A DNA stretch of 64,000 nucleotides from Chrysemys picta bellii. Lineage: Eukaryota > Chordata > Testudines > Emydidae. Under the pieces are notes generated by a model. The model saw only the letters and a program-made list of their open reading frames with translations, made no database searches and was not told where the DNA came from. Location of the stretch: assembly GCF_011386835.1 (NCBI RefSeq), contig NC_088800.1, forward strand, positions 79,920,981 through 79,984,980, written 5' to 3'. Of the stretch, positions 43,977 to 54,789 are shown one piece after another. A program made the position numbers and the translations under genes. Positions within the stretch are counted from its first letter, which is position 1, and the number at the start of each line of letters is the position of its first letter.

Positions 43977-44800
43977 CCAGTACTTCTGTTAGTCTCAAAG
44001 GTGCCACAGGACCCTCTGTTAAGTTTCATATTGTTAACTATCAATAGTCCACGCAGAGTTAAGGCTCCACATTTCAACAACATGCTAAGTTTCCTAAAGA
44101 AAGCTACTTTAACAGGCATAACCAAGATGTTCCCTCATTTGATCAACTCCAACTAACTTGATGTGCAGAAGGGCTTAAATATCCAGAGTAAGCCACATGC
44201 AACATTTGTTACTTTGATCAATTTTCCAAAAAATTATCAGAACATTGACAATAAGATAAAGGGAGAAAAACATGGAGGAATGGAATTCTAATGACTATAC
44301 ATGCATATTCTTTTGACAGTAAGGGAAAACCCTTTTACAGATAAGTTACAAAGAGAGAAGGCAAATAAACAATTTTGTACAAGAAAATTATTATGAGTTT
44401 TAGATATCTGTGGCTACTATGAAGTGTCTGTTGGCATCTTAAACAATTGAATTCTCCTTTGCAACAGTAAGAATCCTGTTAAAACAAGTTCTGACCAGTA
44501 ATGTCTGCACCAATTTGGTTGAAGTGAAGGGATCATTAAAGTAGAGGTACCCTATACAGTGGTAATACTTCTCAGTAAAATAGTTAAAGATTAATCAGTC
44601 TTATCCTTAGTCATTTGCACTGCACATTAGACCAATTTATTATTAAATGGCGAAAGGCTTTCTAACCATCTTCATTGTACCTACCATATAGAGGGGAAAA
44701 AAGGCAAGAAGACGCACACAATTTTCAGCACCAGAAAGTGAAAGTCTCACAATAATAAGAATATTAGCTACATAAACCAACCAACCTTAAATGTACATAT

Positions 44801-44806
44801 TTTATT
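44801..44806 (-). terminator. ATP5MF: Poly(A) signal of ATP5MF
   Basis: TTTATT on the plus strand reads AATAAA for ATP5MF and lies about 140 bp after its stop codon. Confidence 0.65.
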
Positions 44807-44944
44807 GGTCATAGAATCTGCCTGGAATTATAACAGTACAGAATTCAGTGTGACTGGCTTATATGCCTTCATCGGGAAAAGTTGTTCCAGCAGCTGAATC
44901 CAGGTCCAGGGCTGCAACTTGCATTGCTGCAGTAAGTTAATGTT

Positions 44945-47900
44945 TCAATGATACTTCCTCCAACGCTCATGCTCTGCATCATTTAAATTAAAACAAGTCA
45001 GTTTGCTGAAGTCATAAAGACCATTTTTAGTACTTAGGTATTTAAAGTACAGTCTAAGATTGCACTACACAGTAGGCAGTTCTTGACTACTGTTGGACAA
45101 TAAAAGCAGCGAGATAATCTTTGTTCACCACTAGCACAAGTACTATTTTGTAAATTATTTAATTCCTAAATATTACCAAACGGCTAATTCATCTTCACAA
45201 CTTCCGACAGGCAAGTATTATACCCATTTTCTACATAGGTTAAAATTATTAAGTGACGGTCACAAAACTGCAGAGGCAGGGTTAGAATTTAGCTCCCTAC
45301 TCCTAGTCCCATGCTCAATCTGTTAGTATGTGTCTTGTCAGCATTTCTCCGATATATAAATAAGAAAGTTAAGCACTCTCTCTCACTTTGCTTCCTCTTC
45401 CAGGAACAGTTTTTGAAATCACCCCCCCACCCCCATAGTTCTACAGACTACACTAGTGTGCCCAACCATACAAAGTAAGGTTTTACTTACTCAAATGGTG
45501 ATAGTTCCAAATGTAGCTGACAACAACATAACCAAAAAGCACCATAGAGATACCACCGATGCCGCCTTTCTTCACACTGATGTACTTATTTAAGTATCTG
45601 ACATAACCTAAATAGGGGAGAGAGTTATTTTCTTAGGTTCAGTGTCAATTATACCCTGTATACAGTTATACTTACAACTCAAAAGTCATTTTGTACAGCT
45701 ACTTACTGTACCCCTTTCAACAGAAATTCAGATGAGAAAAAACACTAGAAAATCTCTAGAAAATAGCATCTATGATCTCCAAACATACTAATGCAGTGGT
45801 TCTCAACCTATTTATCATTGTGGGCCGCATCCAATATTACCTGTATGGCTCTGAGGATGTCACATGGGCCATAGCTGTGCACTGACTGGGCTACAGGTTG
45901 AGAACCACTGTACTAATGAAACAAGTCTACCAGAAGACAACTCATGTTAAGAAAAATAGGATAGTATTAGCTTTAGACTCATGTATGGAACGGAATAAGA
46001 GTGACTCAGTATCTTGTTTCAAGCCAGATACTACTGAGACTTTCATGAGAGCAAAGTTGTTTCTCCAGTTATTCAATTTTTAAAAGAACTATATGCTCTG
46101 TCTACCGAACTACGACTAGTCAAGAATACTTGAGCTCATTGGAAGCTTCATGTGTTTAAAGATATCTGAAGATGCATATGGCACCTACATAAACCATGAA
46201 GTTACAACAGAAGTACAGTATTTAGAAATTGCTTAGTCCTTAGGGTTTTTGCAAAATTGTTACTGAATTTTATTAGACTTTGTATTATGTTAATCTCTAC
46301 CAAAAACCTTGTTTCTTTCCAAACCATTGCCACCTAAAATTATACATTTTATTTGCCTCTTGTGATATGAAAAAAAGTACTGATTGTTTATTTTAAGCAC
46401 ATCAATTCAGGTCCCACACACTCATTTTAAGGAATAAGCAGGCCATTTTACTGACGTAAAACTTCTAAAAGATTTATTTATCTATATGTAAACTGAAAGC
46501 ATATTAAACCTCTGAACAGGCTGACAAAGCAACCCTAATGAATTCAAACACATTCATAAGAACAGAACAATATACTATAAAAGGCAACATTTCTGTGCCT
46601 GTTTTAGGAACATAAGAATTGCCATATTGAATTACATCAGTGGGCCATCTAGTCTGGTATTCTGTCATCAATGGCCAGTACCAGCTGCTTCAGAAGCAGC
46701 ACCAGGCAATTATGGGATAACCCGTCCCCAAGGAAAACTTTCTGCCTAGCCCCTGCAATAATTAGAGGTTGGCTTATGCGCCAAAGTTTCTTCCTCACAG
46801 GAAGGATGGTGACAGTATATTTAAATATGTGCATAGTGCTGGTCAGCCTCAGTAGGGGAGATGCTTCCACTTCCTTAATGAGGGGCAGCATTCCCCACCG
46901 AGGATAGGTCTACGCTTGCGGTGGCATGCAGGGTACAGAAGCTGCACACCCAGCTAGCACCGGTATAAACAACAACATAGACAATGAGGCACAGCGTTGG
47001 CAAGTAGGGTCGAGTACCCTACATGCCTGAACTCTAGGGTATATGCCCTACGTGGCGCTCTACAAGTCCAAGCAGTGCCGCTGCCACAGTGAAACTCCAG
47101 CAGCAGGCAAAGGCAGGAGCTGCCAGAGCCTTTCCTCACTGCCTCCCCCTCGCTAGAACTCTTCGTTGCCATGCGTATCTACACACTGCAGCGAGTGTGG
47201 ATGCAGGCTGTTTTTCACCGTGATGGGTAGACAAGGTCGAAGTTTGAGAGGAGTGGGGGATGGGTGGGGCAGATTTAAATTTTATTAGAGAATATTTAAA
47301 AAGTAAACAATACAGAAAATTTGAAGCGTCAGTTATTGGTCATTGGGGGCAACATACAGAGTATAGGGGTATGTTGGTGTTTTGGGGTTGGGCAGCACAC
47401 ATAGTATATACAGACTGCAATGTCCCCAATGAGGGGTGGGTAACCGGTGGGCGGGATCAGGAAACAGTCGATAAGCGGTGAGGGTCTATCACCCATACGG
47501 GAAGTAGAGACAGTCATGGGTATAAGTAAGCGGGCTGGGTAATGGGGATGGGGTGACCCTCACGTGGTGGGATTCAGCTAGGTTTGGTGGGTTCAGGGCT
47601 CAGGGGATAGAGTCCAGCAGGGGGTGTGTGTGGGTGCACTACCACTTAGTTCTCCCCAGTGAAGCCAGACATGGCCATTTAGGCCCAGATCCTGCAGTCG
47701 GCTCTGAGCAGGATCTGAGAACGTGTGCAAGGTTAGGATATGTGGACAGGATCTAGAGGGCAGGGCAGCTCCACATCTGTCCTCGCCGTCACTAGCACTT
47801 GGCCTTACCCTTTACCAAGGCTACCCCTGCCGGCTCATGGGGCAGACTCACCTCTTCGCACAGCCCCAGTCAGCCCGGAGGGGGTGAAATCCCGCATTGC

Positions 47901-48394
47901 AATCCAGCTGGGCAGCTGGCCCAGCTTCACGTCCAGGAGCCTGGTGTCTTTGAGAGGAACTGAGACACAGAGAAAGCCCGTCACTGCCCGTTTGTCGGGG
48001 AATAGCTGCAGCACAGGGACACGGACAGCTCCCCCCACCCCCCGGGGGGGACAGGCACGGAGAGAATCACATTGGAGGGGAGCGTATCCGAGAGGTGAGC
48101 AAGGCTCTCCGGGGGGATGGGCAGTGAAGCGGGGGCAGGGATCCTGGGGGTGTGGGGATGGGCATAGAGGGCGCGGGGGCAGGGGAGGGCCAGGCACTGG
48201 AGGGAGGGAATCCTGGGGGCATGGGGTGGGCAGGACCGCGCCCGGGGCGTCCCTTTTGGGGGGAAGGGGTCACGCTGCGGAGGCCGGGCTAGGGCCAGAG
48301 GCGCCCCGCAGGCCCTGGACCAGGGGCTGGGCGGGAACCAGTCTCCGGTCACCTTGGAGCCCCCGGGGCCGCACTCACCGAGCCGGTCCGCCAT
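44945..48394 (-). CDS. ATP5MF: ATP synthase membrane subunit f, mitochondrial
   Basis: This is the small Fo-sector subunit f of mitochondrial ATP synthase, in the inner membrane. Four minus-strand exons, 48394-48379, 47959-47852, 45607-45491 and 44973-44945 (TGA), join to 89 codons. The product starts MADRLVPLKDTRLLDVKLGQ, continues LPSWIAMRDFTPSG and has a single membrane helix around ISMVLFGYVVVSYIW. It ends HHLKHERWRKYH, close to the human KHERLRKYH end. It corresponds to the shorter human isoform of about 88 aa. A YY1-type AAGATGGCGG overlaps the start codon and an ETS CCGGAAGTG is at 48481-48489, both typical of nuclear genes for respiratory-chain proteins. It is convergent with CPSF4. 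Confidence 0.95.
45195..45310. repeat. MIR-like relic
   Basis: AAGTATTATACCCATTTTCTACATAGGTT, then AAGTGACGGTCACAAAACTGCAGAGGCAGGGTTAGAATTTAG, follows the MIR order of poly-T-flanked ACAG, TGACTTGCCCAAGGTCAC and GGGATTAGAA. It lies between ATP5MF exons 3 and 4. Confidence 0.5.
45794..45910. mobile_element. hAT-like MITE (CAGTGGTTCTCAACC ends)
   Basis: Inverted ends CAGTGGTTCTCAACC and GGTTGAGAACCACTG enclose 117 bp with GTGGGCCGCAT and GAGGATGTCACATGGGCC. Perfect 8-bp duplications TACTAATG flank it (45786-45793 and 45911-45918). It lies in ATP5MF intron 2. A relative is at 50256. Confidence 0.85.
46606..46905 (-). mobile_element. CR1 LINE 3'-end fragment (second subfamily)
   Basis: GGAACATAAGAATTGCCATA, then CATCTAGTCTGGTATTCTG and CCAGTACCAGCTGCTTCAGA, is the reverse complement of the CR1 subfamily ending in TATGGCCGTTCTTATG. 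It lies in ATP5MF intron 2. Confidence 0.75.
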
Positions 48395-48560
48395 CTTGCA
48401 ACTGCGCGGGGTGTCGGTGCGCAAGAGAGGAAGACGGGCAGAACGTGGCGCTGAGACTCACGGGAGGAAGGGCTCAGAAGCCGGAAGTGAGGCAGCCGTT
48501 GCCGGCGTGGGCGGGGCGCCATGATAGGGAGGGCGGGGTTGGCTGGCTCCGAGCCACGTG
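48395..48560 (-). promoter_or_regulatory. ATP5MF: CpG-rich promoter of ATP5MF
   Basis: Upstream of the ATP5MF start codon the sequence is CpG-rich. It contains an ETS/GABP-type CCGGAAGTG (48481-48489), a GCGCCATG YY1-like site near 48517 and an E-box CACGTG at 48555-48560. There is no TATA box. The exact start site cannot be read from sequence. Confidence 0.55.
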
Positions 48561-48578
48561 CGAGCAGGCCCTCCCCCG

Positions 48579-48720
48579 CGTGTCACGTGCAAGGCGACAC
48601 CCCCTCGTGTGAACAGACCACCCACGTGTCACGTTCAAGGCGACACCCCCTCGTGTGAACAGACCACCCGCGTGTCATGTGCAAGAGACACCCCTGTGAA
48701 CAGACCCGGGCGTGTCACCT
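48579..48720. repeat. 46-bp tandem repeat with CACGTG boxes
   Basis: Four units begin CGTGTCACGTGCAAGG or a variant near 48579, 48625, 48671 and 48711 (spacing 46, 46 and 40 bp). They continue CGACACCCCCTCGTGTGAAC. CACGTG occurs at 48584-48589 and 48623-48628, plus 48555-48560 just outside. The array lies 190-330 bp upstream of the ATP5MF start codon. Confidence 0.75.
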
Positions 48721-49184
48721 CACTTCCCGGGGCTCTGCACCCCACACACGGGGCCACTCTGTGCTCTCTGGCGCGGCCTTTATTTGATGCCTGACACTCA
48801 GCAGGACTTTTCCCCAAATGTTACCCCGCCCGGTGTTGTGTCTCTGTGGGAACGGCTCCATTTTGCATTCAGGGTTGGCGTCCCCATCCCGGGACTCAAT
48901 GCCTTGTATCAAACTGACATCACTTTTCATGAAAATATCATGACCTAGGGATGCAAGATGAGGGAATCATGTGAAAACGTAGTGACTTGTGGTGACATAT
49001 GATAACATCTTTGACCCGGGACCAAGCGGTATCACGCTGCACCGGAATGTCTGCACAGTGCATCTGTACATCATCGTGCAGAGAGGCAGCATGAGGACTT
49101 CAGTGCTGAACTGATGCAATGCAATGATTTTTGTATGCAAATAAGATCAAGTCACACGCAATATCGCCTAGCATCTCAAGGCAA

Positions 49185-49337
49185 AGACATAGAAACATAG
49201 GAATTGCCAGGCTGGATCAGACCCAAGGTCCATTCTGGTCCAATGTCCTGCTGCTGATAGCGGCCAATACCAGATGCTTCAGTGGAAGATGTAAGAACCC
49301 TGCACTAGGCAAATGTGGGAAACTCTATCCCCCAAAT
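49185..49337 (-). mobile_element. CR1 LINE 3'-end fragment
   Basis: ACATAGAAACATAGGAATTG, GGCTGGATCAGACC and CCAATACCAGATGCTTCAGT match the reverse complement of the same CR1 subfamily as at 46606. Confidence 0.7.
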
Positions 49338-49340
49338 TAA

Positions 49341-49599
49341 GGGCTTGTCTACACTTACCGGGGGATCGATGAGCGATGCATCTGCTAAATCGACCACAGA
49401 TCACTCTCCTGTCGACCACTGTACTCCACCGGATCGAGAAGAGTAGGGTGAGTCGACGGGAGAGCGTCTCCCGTTGACATCCCATAGTGTTGGCCCCCGC
49501 GGTAAGTAGATCTAAGCTACGTCGATTTGAGTTACGCTAGTCACGTAACTCAAATTGCATAGCTTAGATCGAATTTTCCCTGTGGTATAGACAAGGCCC
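49341..49599. mobile_element. PIF/Harbinger-like MITE
   Basis: Ends GGGCTTGTCTACACTTACC and GGTATAGACAAGGCCC are inverted repeats. Interior GTCGAC-rich blocks and ATCTAAGCTACGTCGA match the copies at 12296 and 34026. The flanking trinucleotides TAA and AAG do not give a clean duplication. Confidence 0.6.
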
Positions 49600-50255
49600 A
49601 AGTCTCATCATCATGGAACCTAACAGAAAATAGCTTAATACATGAGATTTAATATCCCTTCCAAAACTTATCAAATATGATACAGTAGAACCTCAATTTT
49701 ATGAACACCAATTTTATGAATAAATATGAAAAAATTTTCCTGTGGGAGAAAAACAGTAATCACAAAATAAAAGTGATGCTGATGAAGACCAAGTAAACAT
49801 CCCTTAACATTCCAGTGCCCTTAGTGCATTAGAAATCACTTTGGAGTGTTTTGAAGGACAAGAAGAAAACAATGCAGCGCACCGTACTGCAACTTATGCA
49901 CCGTGCACCGTATCTTCTGTAATTTTGAGATGTTCTATTTTATTCATGTTTTGATCCTCCGTTAGTTTGTAAAATAAGGGGTCTATTATACCTCTGGATA
50001 GTCTTGTTATCCATGTAAAGGTCCAGACCCTTTTATAATCCTGTTAAGTTTTTGGCTTCAATTACTTCCTGTGGCAATGAATTCTGTATCATGTCAGAAC
50101 ATCTTTGTTCATGAAAACATCACGTAGCAATGCACCATCATCACTTCATGTCTGGCCATCATCAAGGCACATGAGTGTTCCCAAGGAACAATGCAGTGTG
50201 AGGACACTGAATCCGAATGACATTATGTCATGTGAAAACATCACATGGGTTAGAC

Positions 50256-50425
50256 CAGTGGTTCTCAATCTATTTACCATTGTGGGCTGCATATGCAGCT
50301 CTCTATGTGTTATGTGGGCTGCATCCACACAATATATATACTACCTGTGTGGCCCTGAGGATGTCACATGGGCCAGAGCTGTGTGCTGATTGGGCTGCAA
50401 GTGGCCCACGGGTTGAGAACCATTG
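50256..50425. mobile_element. hAT-like MITE, relative of the 45794 copy
   Basis: Ends CAGTGGTTCTCAATC and GGTTGAGAACCATTG enclose GTGGGCTGCAT and GAGGATGTCACATGGGCC, shared with the copy at 45794. A clean 8-bp duplication is not visible, so the copy is older or eroded. Confidence 0.7.
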
Positions 50426-52759
50426 TCCTGTCATGGGAGAATGTTACATGATGTCCAAAGGGCAGCGCCACATGATGAAGTTACATGAGATTGTCGCCAC
50501 ATTATATCAGAACTTTGCAGTGTAATAATGTTTCACAACCCTCCCAAAAGTTATTTGGTGTTAGCTAATGTCTTGCAAGTGACATTTCCAGGATGTGGGA
50601 TCAGTGCAACAAAAAGAGGACGATCCTCGCACTGTCAGCTCAGATGATATCAGGAGTCTAAGGGCTGGAGAGGGAAAAACCCAGAGCTCTTTCTCTTTTA
50701 CCATTTCAGAGATACTAGAGAGTTGGAGGGGTTGATCTTTTTTTCTAGCTATGTTCCTCCAGTGTTTCTTAATGTTTCTGAAGCTGAGGACCCACTACTT
50801 CCTTCCTCACCCAAAACAGTGTGCATCTAAAATATGTTAATTTTATTCTGGAACAAGCCTGTCACTGCAGAACCTCCAAACTATTTCTGGGCCCTTTCTG
50901 GGGTCATGGATTTTGGTTTGTAATTAGCATCTGCCTCTATCCTCCTACTCCTGTTTCTGTTCCCCACACGTCTGTGCTCTCGCCACATCCCCCGTCTGTC
51001 TCAGGATTGTATCTTACAGTGTGGTCTCCAATGCTGTGTATGCTCTGCTGTTAAATTACTTATAGGATGAAGGGGGTGAGTTAGGCCCCTAGCTTTTCCT
51101 ATACTAGTGATTATGTGTCAAGTGAAAAATGAATCACGTGGTCCCATCTTAGTCCCGTTTGGGCTTTTTTTTTACATGTCAAAACCATCCCACCCTTCAG
51201 CACCACAGGCGAAAGCGGCCAAGGACTAGTACAGCAGTTAGTTGTAACTAAGAACTGCTATGCCATTGTATAGGCAGAAGCGTGTAAGGATAGTTAGCAT
51301 ATTACCTGCAGGAACTGTGCCTTGCTGTGATGAGTGCTATTTCCTCATTTCCATAAATATTAACAGAGCATCCAGATTTGTTTCATGTTTAATTTTCTTT
51401 GCCCATGAGTCACTATTGGGGTCCCTGGGCATGTGTGGGCTGGGCAGCAAGGAGATCTCTTTATGCAGAAGGGAGGGAGGGATTCTGAAAAACTAGATAT
51501 GATTAAATGAATGATCATTTTAACAAGTAGAAAACCCCAGCAGGTGTCAGCCTTGCTTAGCAGAACTGTTCATCTAGAAATAATCTCTACATTAGCCCGA
51601 CCTCTAGAGGTTTTAAAACGACATAATTCAAACTCATGAACTAAGCGTTGGGTTTTCTATGAAAGCAAAATGATACGGCAGGAAACAGAGACTAGCCGTC
51701 CACCGGTGCCTCTGGAGCGCCAGAGAAGTCCCAAGTTTTGCTCCCACTTATTCTGATAATACTATTCTACAGTTTAATAGACTTTATCCTCAGGGGTTCT
51801 ACATGTTCGGCTCATATTTTGCCTTAATCAGTTTCTTAACTTAGAAGCATGCTCTCTCCCTTAAATAAGAAAACGGATGGAATAGATTAATGCCAGTTAT
51901 TTTCTTTTACTTATTAGTAGGAATCAGTATTAGTAAAATGTAATGTGCTCATTCAGTTAAAGGAATTATTCCTCCCCAATTCTCTGTTAAATGAGTTAAA
52001 AATCCTTCGATTAAATTAAGTTTTATTTTATTATTGCACTTACCGGTAATGTTTTTTTATTGCAAAAGTGGCCCCTGACGAACTCTCATATGGCCTTTTT
52101 CTTGTATTGCTAGACTCTATAGGCTCCGTCCTGCTTCCCTTCCTGAGGCATGTAGTCCTGTTGTCTGAAATGGGACTATTCATGTGAGCAAGGATCATTT
52201 GCAGGGGGGAAATCTGTAGGGTCAGGTCCCTGTTCTCAAGCAGTTCCTTTCCTGTGGAAAAGTGCCTGGCACTGTGCAAAGAAGATAATGTCAGGCTGGT
52301 GGAAATTAGGGGTGGAATTTAAATCAGCTTTTCTTTTTTTAAGTCTCCAATACAGGTTCACTTAGACAGCAGTGATCTAACCCCTGATAAGAACTGTCCA
52401 CCTTCTTTTAGACTAGAGTAAGAGTAGAGATAGTCGCTGATTAGGCCCAGAGCCTTAAATTAGGTTCCTAACTTCCATGGAAATCAATCAGAGGTAGGTG
52501 CCTAAATAAGTTTTGAGGAGCTGAGTTTTAGTCTTTATACAACCTCAACCCTGAGCGGAGCACAATATTTAACTGATGTAAGTATGTGCAGTGGATCTGT
52601 GACACATAATAGCCTACTGAAGTGCTACCCCGAGGCTTTCACTCATTTCTCCGGGGACCTCCTAAATGGTGGGAAGTTACTTCACAAGTAATCGCATGGA
52701 AACACCAGGGATTTCATCTTTCAAATATACAGAGTGTTTTGTAAAAGAATTCAGTGAAT

Positions 52760-52943
52760 GCTATGGACATTGCCTAGGGAGGTTGTGGAATCTCCATCTC
52801 TGGAGATATTTAAGAGTAGGTTAGATAAATGTCTATCAGGGATGGTCTAGACAGTATTTGGTCCTGCCATGCAGGCAGGGGACTGGACTCAATGACCTCT
52901 CGAGGTCCCTTCCAGTCCTAGAATCTATGAATCTATGAATTTT
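52760..52943 (+). mobile_element. CR1 LINE 3'-end fragment
   Basis: GGAGGTTGTGGAATCTCCAT, TCAGGGATGGTCTAGACAG and CCAGTCCTAGAATCTATG end in repeated AATCTATGA, the terminal tandem octamer of CR1. It is the plus-strand counterpart of 42297. Confidence 0.85.
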
Positions 52944-53023
52944 TCTTTTTATGTAGCATCCTTGATTCACAGTATTACAGTATGCTTCATTGGGAAAGCC
53001 AATTGTAAGCTAAAGAGTAATGA

Positions 53024-53300
53024 CAGAGGCGGATTATGGTTTTGTGGAACCCTGGGCCAGAGCAAGTGGGGGCCCCTCCCGACCCCTTCCGCCTGCAGTC
53101 CGCTCCTGCTGGGGAAATGAGGTCGGGGCGCGGGGGCTTGCCCCGCCCGGTGCTCCTGCCAGGGAGCGGGAGAAGCCCCGCAGGAGCGCCGGGTGGGCGG
53201 AGCAGATCGGGGCATGTCAGAGACCATTTTTCCAGGGCCCCTGAATTGGCAGGGGCCCCTGGGCATGGGCCTCATTGGCCCAGGGGCTAATCTGCCACTG
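53024..53300. mobile_element. hAT-like MITE
   Basis: Ends CAGAGGCGGATTATGG and GGGGCTAATCTGCCACTG are inverted repeats. Near-identical 8-bp duplications flank them (AGTAATGA at 53016-53023, AGTAAAGA at 53301-53308). The interior is GC-rich in an AT-rich neighbourhood. Confidence 0.65.
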
Positions 53301-53339
53301 AGTAAAGAAAGGTTTTATAGCCAGACGAATAAGAAGTAG

Positions 53340-53680
53340 TTTAAAATTAATGTTTGTACAGTGCCTAGCACAAAGGAGTCCTGGTCCTATGTGCTATGGT
53401 AATACAAATAATAATAATAATCTTCTTGTGCCTTGTAAAATATTTTGAGATTCTTGGATGATGAGCGCTACAGAATATTATTACTGTATTACTGATGTAG
53501 CAGAATGTTTGCATAAATCAAACCAATCCAAACTGTAAAGGGTCCACATACTTAGCTTTTATCATACAGTAATGATACTTTGCATTCCTCTAGCTCCTTC
53601 CCTCTGAGGTCCTCAAAGCACTTTACAAACATTAATGAATTAAGGTAGGTAAGGGATATATGAGGACCCCTCCATCCACT
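53340..53680. repeat. Old interspersed repeats
   Basis: ACAGTGCCTAGCACAAAGGA, TACAAATAATAATAATAAT and, further on, CTCAAAGCACTTTACAAAC are phrases found in old sauropsid repeats of L3/CR1 or SINE type. I cannot set boundaries or class. Confidence 0.35.
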
Positions 53681-54789
53681 GCTATAATGCAGCAGTTTAG
53701 CAACACATAGCAGCACTGCTTAACAATAAGGACAGGAAGTAAAGAAGACTACCACAGCTAACTGAAACTGCAGAGAGAATTCAAGCAGGCAGATTGCAAT
53801 TATCTGTATTGGAATTTGGTCAGGACACAAGGATTAATTTCCTACGCTAACAAAAAGTACTATGGGATCTTCAATGGCCATGGTGATCAGACACTCAGTT
53901 TTAATCATATCCAGAAGACTGTCCCCTCACCTAACACCTTAATGGACAATTGGTTTACCAATGACTACAGGGGAGGGTACCGCTTAACGAATTGCTACCA
54001 CAACTCCCTAGAACAGGAAGATGTTACCTGCAGGTCTCCTAGCCAAGTAGTGATGCAACCCAATCCTACTTATCTTTTGAGATCTCGAGGCAACCACAGC
54101 AGATGATAGCTTGGCTGCAGGCATAGTGGTAAGGTTGGTGCACACAGGGCATGCAAAATATCAGCAGCCAGCACAACCTGCACTTCGCTATCATTAATGT
54201 TTCCTTAGAGTTGCTGCCCTGGCAAGCCCTCATATCCTGGGGCCTCTTCCTCTTCTCTCTTTTGGTCTGAGGCTCTTTGCCAGTTGGGGTTTTCCCTAAG
54301 ATGAAAAGGAAGAAGAGGAAAATGGCAGCTGCAGAGACATTGGCTGTCTGGGTTGGAAAGGGAAAGAGGAGGCCTGAGACATGACCTGTTAAGACAGAGA
54401 TGAAGCAAGAAGGGAGGTTGAGACATTTTAGAGAAAGACTGGCCAAGCAGTCTCCTATCTCATAAGCACTTGCTGCTTCTCCATTGCCACGAAGTACAGT
54501 GGCTGGAGTAGCACAAGGCCTTTCTTCTGAAGACCTGGAGCTGGCAGGAGATGTTTTTGGGTTATGAGAACTGAAAAGGCTGAGCAGAGCTGAAAACGGG
54601 GGCTAGGTTCCACAAGTGGGCATGCAGCTGCAGAACCTGAACCTGATGCAGACAGACTTCTGAATTTTCCAAGTTGGCTTCAGATTTGTAAGGTGCTCAG
54701 ATATCCGTGGTGGGCATGGTATAAGAATCCCGGTAGGTTAGCTGAGAGTGGATTATCATTATCCTAGCTTTGTTATTTACCAATCTTGA

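Larger units (their letters stand above)
42710..44032. mobile_element. Composite palindromic Penelope-like insertion carrying a gag-pro fragment
   Basis: The body (42724-44018) lies between perfect 14-bp duplications TTAAGTTTCATATT (42710-42723 and 44019-44032). The 286-bp arms 42764-43049 and 43733-44018 appear identical as reverse complements. The left side has 40 bp more of the terminal sequence (GTAGCCGTGTTAGTCTGAAT). The inner arm ends encode, outward-reading, the C-terminal stretch FICKFDTIRSGLNKDCEWL of a Penelope-like ORF. Between the arms, 43050-43732 is a foreign gag-protease fragment (separate entry). The lack of arm divergence implies a young insertion. Confidence 0.75.
48721..52759. 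other. Gene-free region, part 1
   Basis: I find no coding exon. Recognisable content is a CR1 end (49185-49337), a Harbinger-like MITE (49341-49599), a possible pogo/Tigger-like end at about 49683 (CAGTAGAACCTCAATTTTAT) and a hAT-like MITE (50256-50425). The remainder is AT-rich sequence without a clear class. Confidence 0.55.

Noticed and set aside
47740..48612. Plus-strand open frame of 290 codons
   Set aside because: It lies in the CpG-rich ATP5MF promoter and first exons, antisense to them, is rich in Gly/Arg/Pro, and has no family resemblance. GC-rich DNA yields such frames by chance.
52040..52279. Minus-strand open frame of 79 codons
   Set aside because: The underlying DNA resembles old interspersed repeat phrases, and no gene model can be built around it.
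54066..54446. Minus-strand open frame of 126 codons
   Set aside because: It has no family resemblance, no exon partners and a composition unlike a conserved protein. It is left as unclassified sequence.
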